Below the pieces are notes generated by a model. The model was not told the DNA's origin. It did not search any database and was given only the letters and a program-made list of their open reading frames with translations. A stretch of 64,000 bases of DNA from Burkholderia sp. Nafp2/4-1b (lineage in GTDB: Bacteria; Pseudomonadota; Gammaproteobacteria; Burkholderiales; Burkholderiaceae), in NCBI RefSeq assembly GCF_003635165.1, contig NZ_ML058609.1, forward strand, positions 1 to 64,000, given 5' to 3'. A program made the translations under genes and the position numbers. The first letter of the stretch is position 1; each line of letters opens with the position of its first letter. This document shows, piece by piece, positions 58,292 through 64,000 of this stretch.

Positions 58292-58993
58292 TCATTTCTC
58301 CGCTGCTTCCGGTATCTTTTTCAGGTCGAACCTGACCTTATATTCATACAGCGACACATTCGGCATCGCCGCCACGGAATAGGTAAGCGTCTCGTTGATT
58401 TCCCGCGCGACGATTACTCCATGCACTTCGCGGTCCCGCGCGATGGTTTTCTTCAGCCAGCCCATGTATCGCGCAAGCTGGCCGATTGCTTGGTCTGGTG
58501 CTCGTCCCCGCTTCAACTCGAAGACGACAAATCCACCGTCAGCATCAGATGCAAGCACGTCGATGCGTCCGACCGGCGTCTGGAATTCGATTCCCTTGGA
58601 ACCGCTGGCCGGATCGACATAGAGCGTCAACCGTTTATCGTTGATTGATATGGATTGGATGTTGTACGCGATGAAGTCCTGTAGTTGGGCCTCCAATTCG
58701 AACGCCGTTTCGCGGATGTCATCGTCGTCGTCCGGGGCTTCGTCTGTGCCAAGCGTTTCCTGAATGCGTCCGTCATCGATGAACCCCGGTGGAAACATTA
58801 GCACTTGGGTGTCACGCTCTTCAACCTTCCAGCCGATACGGCGAAGTTCGTCCCGAACTCGGTGCGAGTTGACCAGTCTGATGTTCAAACCGGGCGGCAT
58901 CTCGTCCGGATGATTGGAGCACCACTCTCGCATGGGAAAAAGTTCGACACCGCCGCCTGATTTGGCTTGGACTACAAGGAATCGTCGTGACAT
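58292..58993 (-). CDS. NucS-like endonuclease domain protein
   Basis: 233 residues from the ATG at 58991-58993 (GGAG upstream). The C-terminal half matches the RecB-like nuclease domain of NucS/EndoMS: GRIDVLASDADGGFVVFELK followed by RGRAPDQAIGQLARYMGWL, with catalytic Asp in R-I-D-V and E-L-K. The N-terminal half is a small mixed domain (FLVVQAKSGGGVELFPMREW). An open frame extends to 59155 but overlaps the recombinase remnant. Restriction, repair or defence roles are all possible. Confidence 0.75.
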   Translation of the reverse strand: MSRRFLVVQAKSGGGVELFPMREWCSNHPDEMPPGLNIRLVNSHRVRDELRRIGWKVEERDTQVLMFPPGFIDDGRIQETLGTDEAPDDDDDIRETAFELEAQLQDFIAYNIQSISINDKRLTLYVDPASGSKGIEFQTPVGRIDVLASDADGGFVVFELKRGRAPDQAIGQLARYMGWLKKTIARDREVHGVIVAREINETLTYSVAAMPNVSLYEYKVRFDLKKIPEAAEK

Positions 58994-59063
58994 GTTGGTT
59001 CGTTGCTCCGGTGAAGCGGGTTTCCTCAAGTGTAAACGACCGTCAGGGAGTCGCCAGTGAGGG

Positions 59064-59918
59064 CTATCCTTCAGGATCGATAGCAAACACCGGAGTCTCG
59101 TCAAGACCGGCCACGATTCGAGCGGTGGCGGGGTCATCGAAATCGGGATAAACAATGCGGAATCCGCCGTTGACCGTCGCGATAGTGAAGAACCTGCCGA
59201 TGTCCTTTCGAGATGCGTAGCGACCAGAATTGCCGCGCCCCTGTCTCTTCGGTTCTATCGGATACATCTCGGTCACGTAGCTGTCCGCCTGATCTTCGGC
59301 CAAACCAGCCTCGATCAATGAAACTCGTTGCACCTCCACCTGTTCGCGCGTGAACAATCGTCCGGCAGGATGCAGCGTGACTGACGCGATTGTCCTTCGA
59401 AACTGCGCGGCCAATGCCGCTCGCACGCGGAACAGCTCGTCGTTTTCCATTGATGCCATTGAGTCGATCAATGACCGAGCGTGTTGGGCTGTTGAAGATA
59501 GTTCTCGTCGAGCGGACCGGTGCAGATTCAGTTCGGTCGCAAGCGCAGTCTCTGTACGCCTCAACTCACTTACTTCCTCCTCCAGCAACCGGATTCGCTC
59601 CACCAAAGTGGCGGGGGCGTTGCCATCCTCGATTGCGACCATCAGGTTCTTAATGCGAGCGTCCTTCGCCAAAATCTCGGCCTCAATGCTGCGCATTTTT
59701 TCATCCAGCGTCAGTTCGCGGCCTTCGTTGTGCCCGGATCGTACGTCTGCCAACACTTTCTCGAATTCAATCCCACGGCAGAAGGATAGAAAGCTTGTCT
59801 CGAAGTCCTTGTGCCCCCACTGAACGGCATAGCATCCCAAACCGCGCCGTCCACCATCGCAGACCAAGACCTTCTTCGAGGGGCGTTGCACCTCATTGCC
59901 CTCCGCGCTTCGAATCCA
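59064..59918 (-). pseudogene. 5'-truncated large serine recombinase
   Basis: The open frame reads from a stop at 59919-59921 through EVQRPSKKVLVCDGGRRGLG and CYAVQWGHKDFETSFLSF, the zinc-ribbon/recombinase region of large serine integrases. A long coiled coil follows (LLEEEVSELRRTETALATEL), then a C-terminal RFFTIATVNGGFRIVYP segment. The N-terminal resolvase catalytic domain with the active serine is absent, and DNA beyond 59920 belongs to the porin side. The piece is therefore a relic, probably of the element that brought the island. A GTG at 59889-59891 gives a 275-codon ORF, unlikely to be functional. Confidence 0.8.
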
Positions 59919-60032
59919 TCAGCCGCAGTGAATGCAACGAGAGCCGCGGGCCGACGCGCCGGTGCTGCCGGAGCTGAAGCTGCCGGATTGCCGGCTCGCC
60001 GATCGAGGAGGCGCTGGCTTGGTGCCAGCCGT

Positions 60033-61130
60033 TCAGAACTTCTGCTGGATCCCGGCCATCACGCCGAGCTGGTTCATGCCGGTGCCGACCGTCCCGCCGG
60101 CGGCGACCGCGTTCGCGGCCCGTTTGCTGTTGAACATGTAGCCTGCCGACGTATAGACGGTTGTCCGCTTCGACAGGAAGTAGTTCGCGCGGCCCACGAG
60201 CAGCGTGCCATTCGCGCCTTCGGCGTTTTCGCGGCGTTGCAGGTAGCGCACGCCCTGCAGATCGAGCGCGAGGTAGGGCGTCGCGTAGTACGTGCCGCCC
60301 GCGAACACGATGTCGGCCTGCAGGTGTTCGGCCGCCGCGAGGTTGCGGCGAATCCACCCGGCGCCGAGTTTCGCGGGGCCGAGCTTCACGTAGCCGGCGA
60401 CGATGTCGCGCGTGTCGGTGTACGCCGGATTGTTCAGCGGCGCGAGCGCACCGCCACCGCCGCGCATCACGTCGTGCGACGCGGCGAGCCCGAAATTGCT
60501 CGCGTCATACGCGAGCATCGCCGTGTATTGCCGGCATGCGACGATGTCGCCGGGCACCTGTCCGGCGCAGCCGGTCGCCGACGGTCCTGCCGGCCCGGCC
60601 GCGTCGCGGCCGAAGCTGTAGGTGGCGCCGAGCGTCAAGCCATGGAACGTGCCCTTGTAGCCGATCGCATTGTCGCTGCGCGCATTCGGCAGATACGAGT
60701 CGAAATCCGCCATCGAGTGAATCGACGGGCCGATCACGTCGGCATTGGTCAGCACGATCATCGACATGTTCATCTGGCGGCCGAGGGTCAGCGCACCGAA
60801 CGGACTGTTCACGCCGACGTTCGCCTGCCGCCCGAACAGGCGGCCGCCGTAGTTCAGCGCGCCGGTGCCGGGCTGGAAGCCGTTTTCGAGCACGAAGAAG
60901 GCCTGGTAGCCGCCGCCGAGATCCTCCGTGCCTCTCAGCCCCCAGCGTGACGGCACTTCGCCGGTCAGCGTCGGCATGCCCGTGAACGATCCGCCGTGCG
61001 CGGCGTTGTTGTAGTAGGACACGCCGGTATCGATGATCCCGTACAGCGTGACGCTGCTTTGCGCGCAGGCTGGGCCGGCCAGCGCCACGCCTATTGCCGC
61101 CGCGAGTGCGACGCCCAGTTTCGTTTTCAT
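60033..61130 (-). CDS. OmpC-type general porin
   Basis: 365 residues from the ATG at 61128-61130, with GGAG nine bases upstream. The signal ends at GPACA, and the mature protein begins QSSVTLYGIIDTGVSYYN. VPSRWGLRGTEDLGGGYQAF and FGRQANVGVN are standard porin blocks, and the C-terminus is GIQQKF. It is last in a minus-strand cluster with the aromatic-acid transporter and Rieske oxygenase. It may therefore give outer-membrane entry to the aromatic substrate. It is the third porin of the window. Confidence 0.92.
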   Translation of the reverse strand: MKTKLGVALAAAIGVALAGPACAQSSVTLYGIIDTGVSYYNNAAHGGSFTGMPTLTGEVPSRWGLRGTEDLGGGYQAFFVLENGFQPGTGALNYGGRLFGRQANVGVNSPFGALTLGRQMNMSMIVLTNADVIGPSIHSMADFDSYLPNARSDNAIGYKGTFHGLTLGATYSFGRDAAGPAGPSATGCAGQVPGDIVACRQYTAMLAYDASNFGLAASHDVMRGGGGALAPLNNPAYTDTRDIVAGYVKLGPAKLGAGWIRRNLAAAEHLQADIVFAGGTYYATPYLALDLQGVRYLQRRENAEGANGTLLVGRANYFLSKRTTVYTSAGYMFNSKRAANAVAAGGTVGTGMNQLGVMAGIQQKF

Positions 61131-61236
61131 GGCTGTCTCCAAACAGTATGTAGATATACTTATCGATTTTTTAATGCCCCGGATGTGGCCGGGATGACGA
61201 CGGGTATTGAATGAAACCGCGAGCGTCGCGGGTTAT

Positions 61237-62580
61237 TTACGACAGCGCCGGATCGCGTTGTGCATGCGGCGCAGCGGCGCGCGTACCGGCAACGGCGACG
61301 GCGATCGCCGCGCCGGCCATCGGCACGAGGAACGCGAGATAGAGATGGGACACGGACCAGCCGTCGTCGAGCAGCGCGCCGACCGTCATCGGCGACAGGA
61401 TCGCGCCGAGTCGGCCGATGCCGACCGCGAGCCCGATGCCGGTCGTGCGGATTTCGGCGGGATACGGCGTCGGCGACAGCGCATACATGCCGGCCACGCA
61501 TGCATTGATCACGGCGCCGAGGAACACCCCGACCGTCATCCCGATGCCGAGCGACCCAGTGTTCGCGCCGAACACGACCATCAACACGCCGCCGAGCAGC
61601 AGCGTCGCGCCGAGCAGGTTGCGCAGGGCGAAGCGCGTCGACAGCAGGCTGAACAGCGACGCGCCCGCGATGCCGCCGAGATTGAGCAGCACGCCGCCGG
61701 TCACGCCCTGCGACGCCGACAGTCCGGCCTGGACCAGCAGCTTCGGCGTCCAGCTCACGACGAAGTAGAAGCTGCCCATCACGAGAAAGAACGCGATCCA
61801 TAGCGCGATCGTGCGGCGCGCGAGCGGGGCGCGCAGCACGGCCGTCCAGCTTGACGCGGCGCTGCCCGTGTCGATTGAAGTGGTCGCGGCCGGCAGCGCA
61901 TCGATGGGCGCGCGCTTCATTCTCGCGAGGATGCGGTTGATTTTCTGCAGCGCGTTGTCGGGCCGCCGCGCGAGCAGGAAGTCGAGCGATTCCGGCAGCA
62001 GCGCGAGCACCATCGGGATCGACAGCAACGTCAGGATGCCGCCGAACGCGAACACGCTGCGCCATCCCCACGTCGACAGCAGGTAGCCGGCGATGACGCC
62101 GCCGGCTGTCGCGCCGATCGCGTAGCCGGTCGACTGCATGCCGATTGCCGCGCTGCGCCATTTGTTCGATGCGTATTCGCCGCTGATCACGGTGAGGCTG
62201 GCAAGCATGCCGCCGATGCCGAGCCCCGTGTACGCACGCGCGACCGCGAGTTGCAGTGTGCTGTGCGTGGCCGCGCACGCGAGCATCCCGGTGGAGATCA
62301 CCGCGAGGCAGAGCAGGATGATGCGGCGGCGGCCGACGCGATCGGCAAGCGGTGCGATCAGCACCGAGCCGATGCCCATTCCGGCGAGCCCGGCGCTCAG
62401 AAGCAGGCCGATCTCCTTGCCGCTCAGTTTCCATTCGGCTGCCAGGTGCGGCGCGGCAAACGCGATGGCCAGCACGTCGAAGCCATCGAGCATGTTCAGC
62501 ACGACGCAGGCCGTGACGGCCATCGTCTGGAACGCGCTCATCGGGGACGCGTCGATCGTATTGCGGATATTTGCGCTCAC
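61237..62580 (-). CDS. Aromatic acid:H+ symporter (AAHS family, MFS)
   Basis: 447 residues, 12 membrane helices. TM1 contains LNMLDGFDVLAIAFAAP, where D-G-F-D is the AAHS signature. Loop 2-3 reads ADRVGRRRI, and the second half has the matching repeat. Family members such as PcaK and VanK import 4-hydroxybenzoate, vanillate or protocatechuate. The Rieske oxygenase gene ends 116 bp upstream on the same strand, which fits vanillate or a related methoxy-aromatic acid. Confidence 0.88.
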   Translation of the reverse strand: MSANIRNTIDASPMSAFQTMAVTACVVLNMLDGFDVLAIAFAAPHLAAEWKLSGKEIGLLLSAGLAGMGIGSVLIAPLADRVGRRRIILLCLAVISTGMLACAATHSTLQLAVARAYTGLGIGGMLASLTVISGEYASNKWRSAAIGMQSTGYAIGATAGGVIAGYLLSTWGWRSVFAFGGILTLLSIPMVLALLPESLDFLLARRPDNALQKINRILARMKRAPIDALPAATTSIDTGSAASSWTAVLRAPLARRTIALWIAFFLVMGSFYFVVSWTPKLLVQAGLSASQGVTGGVLLNLGGIAGASLFSLLSTRFALRNLLGATLLLGGVLMVVFGANTGSLGIGMTVGVFLGAVINACVAGMYALSPTPYPAEIRTTGIGLAVGIGRLGAILSPMTVGALLDDGWSVSHLYLAFLVPMAGAAIAVAVAGTRAAAPHAQRDPALS

Positions 62581-62696
62581 GTCAAAGATCCTTCATAAGA
62601 ATAGTATGACTAATTGATTGGGATGAAACCGAAGCCGGGTGCAGCGGGTGAGACAAAACCGAAATGACCGGCATCGTTCGCGCCGGCGTGCGACGG

Positions 62697-63758
62697 TCAA
62701 GCGGGCTCGGGATGCAGCAGCAACCGCTCGATCACGCGCCGCGCGCGGTTTGGGCCCGCGTCGACGTGAATGTCGATCTGGCGGCTGTCCGGAAAGCGCA
62801 GCTGATTCCGGTATTGCGCTTCGATCACGCTCTTGTCCTCGTCGAACGTCGCCGCGGATTGCTCGATGACCGTTTGCGCGACACGCTCGACGTCGTGTTG
62901 CGGATTGGTCGCGACGGTCCAGAAGTAATGCGTCGTCGTTTCCGTCTCGGGCGTGATGCCGTGGAAGCCGCGCATATGGAAGCCGCCGCGCGCAGGATCG
63001 TGCAGATCGCCGGTGCCGGCGTCCATCGCGCCGGTCCAGATCCGGATATGCGACACGTGGAATTCGATTTCCTGCCAGCGATCGACGCGGCCCGCGAACG
63101 GCCATGCTGCGGTGTAGGTCGGCGGCGGGTCGGAATCCGGCATCAGGCGCACCAGCGTCACCGTGTCGGCGTCGCTGCTGACGCGGGTCTCCGCGCCCAT
63201 GTGCAGCCGTGCGTTACCGCCGATGGTCTTCAGATGCACGTAGCCGAGGTGGCTCAGGTCCATCAGGTTGTCGTGAATCAGTTGGTACGGCGCGTCGTAA
63301 TGGTAGTGGCCGCCGCCGAACCGGTATTGCGGATCCGTGTGGAACGCATAGCGCGGCGGCGCGCAGGTCGGTTGCGCGTGCGCGTCGGCACCGATCCAGA
63401 TCCACACGATCGCGTCCTGTTCCTGCACCCGATACGACGCCACGCATGCCTTCGCCGGAATGCGTTCCTGGCCGGGAATCTCCACGCAGATGCCGCCGCG
63501 GTCGAACAGCAGGCCGTGATAGCCGCAGCGCAGCCCGCGCGCTTCGAGCGAGCCGCACGACAGCGGCAGCGACTTGTGGCAGCAGCGATCCTCCAGCGCG
63601 CCGACTTCCCCCGACGGCAGCCGGAACAGGACGACCGGGCGGCCGAGCAGCGTGCGGGCGACGGGGCGGTCGGTCAGTTCGGATGACAGCGCGGCGACCC
63701 ACCATCGGCCGACCGGAAACTTAGGAATGTTGAGCGGTGGCCGGACGTGTTGCTCCAT
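62697..63758 (-). CDS. vanA: Rieske oxygenase, vanillate O-demethylase type
   Basis: 353 residues. The N-terminal Rieske domain has C-x-H in EDRCCHKSLPLS and C-x2-H in LRCGYHGLLFD, ligands of the [2Fe-2S] centre. The mononuclear-iron site follows the family pattern in DNLMDLSHLGYVH (D-x2-D-x2-H-x4-H). Such proteins oxygenate aromatic rings or O-demethylate vanillate to protocatechuate with a partner reductase. The reductase C-terminus lies 72 bp upstream. The substrate is inferred; related phenoxy- or veratrate-type demethylases are possible. Confidence 0.82.
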   Translation of the reverse strand: MEQHVRPPLNIPKFPVGRWWVAALSSELTDRPVARTLLGRPVVLFRLPSGEVGALEDRCCHKSLPLSCGSLEARGLRCGYHGLLFDRGGICVEIPGQERIPAKACVASYRVQEQDAIVWIWIGADAHAQPTCAPPRYAFHTDPQYRFGGGHYHYDAPYQLIHDNLMDLSHLGYVHLKTIGGNARLHMGAETRVSSDADTVTLVRLMPDSDPPPTYTAAWPFAGRVDRWQEIEFHVSHIRIWTGAMDAGTGDLHDPARGGFHMRGFHGITPETETTTHYFWTVATNPQHDVERVAQTVIEQSAATFDEDKSVIEAQYRNQLRFPDSRQIDIHVDAGPNRARRVIERLLLHPEPA

Positions 63759-63830
63759 TGTTCGTCTCCAGTATTGTGATTGGCCGCCGCGTGTCGGGCG
63801 GTCCGTCTACCGATGTACGACTCTACAGAT

Positions 63831-64000
63831 CTACAGATCGAGGACCAGAAGGTCGGATCGCGACCGTGAACAGCACGGCATGAACTGGTCGCCGGCCGCC
63901 TTTTCGTCATCGGTCAGATACGCATCGCGATGATCGGGCTCGCCTTCGAGCACGCGCGTCACGCAGGTGCCGCATACGCCTTGTTCGCACGACGTCAGCA
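63831..64000 (-). CDS. vanB: Oxygenase reductase subunit, C-terminal part
   Basis: Only the last 55 codons are in the window; the gene continues beyond the right edge. They read [20 protein letters not shown], then [13 protein letters not shown] and QFMPCCSRS, ending LVLDL. C-x4-C-x2-C and the later cysteine are the plant-type ferredoxin [2Fe-2S] ligands at the C-terminus of vanillate-demethylase-type reductases. It lies immediately upstream of the oxygenase gene on the same strand, giving the order reductase, oxygenase, transporter, porin. Confidence 0.85.
   Translation of the reverse strand, partial: LTSCEQGVCGTCVTRVLEGEPDHRDAYLTDDEKAAGDQFMPCCSRSRSDLLVLDL

Overview
The window is high-GC (roughly two thirds G+C in the core), with closely packed genes, many MFS/APC transporters, LysR/TetR/DeoR/MocR regulators and three OmpC-type porins with the N-terminal pattern found in Burkholderia. 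It most resembles a Burkholderia cepacia-complex chromosome or megaplasmid. This assignment rests on protein style and gene content, not on a database search. No rRNA or tRNA genes and no CRISPR array were seen.

Layout. (1) 1-10.5 kb: a DMT exporter, a small protein, a DeoR regulator, a two-domain phospholipase-D-type protein, a TetR regulator, and an amino-acid catabolic set (FAD oxidase, lysine-type permease, divergent aldehyde dehydrogenase) that reads as L-pipecolate/lysine degradation (amaA/amaB type). (2) 10.5-22.9 kb: an AT-richer accessory locus. A 1532-residue RTX protein with an internal C39-like cysteine-peptidase fold is followed by a complete type I secretion set (HlyB-, HlyD- and TolC-like). 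A small multi-pass membrane gene lies just upstream of the RTX gene. Two decayed copies of the pair 'membrane gene + start of the RTX gene' lie further upstream, and a lipoprotein gene sits between them. (3) 22.9-50.7 kb: core-like genes. These are an MscS-family channel, an MFS carrier, an L,D-transpeptidase, a purine-salvage locus (porin, nucleoside hydrolase, LysR, AzgA-type permease, adenosine deaminase), a class A PBP, a divergent MocR/PaiB pair, a periplasmic redoxin divergent from a two-component system, a phosphoesterase, a GNAT enzyme, a LysE exporter, a porin, a secreted beta-propeller-like protein and a TonB-dependent receptor with a Fur-like site. (4) about 50.8-59.9 kb: a genomic island of lower GC with mostly hypothetical genes. 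It holds three adjacent genes sharing a short G-[VI]-T-G-x-[QP]-M-Q motif, an AbiTii-type protein, several proteins with PD-(D/E)XK-like signatures (including a DUF1780 and a NucS-like member), lipoproteins, a broken tyrosine integrase and a 5'-truncated large serine recombinase at the right edge. (5) 60-64 kb: a minus-strand cluster of a Rieske oxygenase, the C-terminus of its reductase, an aromatic-acid transporter and a porin, which looks like vanillate-type O-demethylation.

The two strongest candidates for undescribed biology are the tandemly decayed 'membrane protein + RTX' array at 10.9-17.8 kb, which suggests a secreted toxin with a linked immunity or accessory gene, and the TG-MQ motif peptide family with its AbiTii neighbour at 51.0-53.1 kb.
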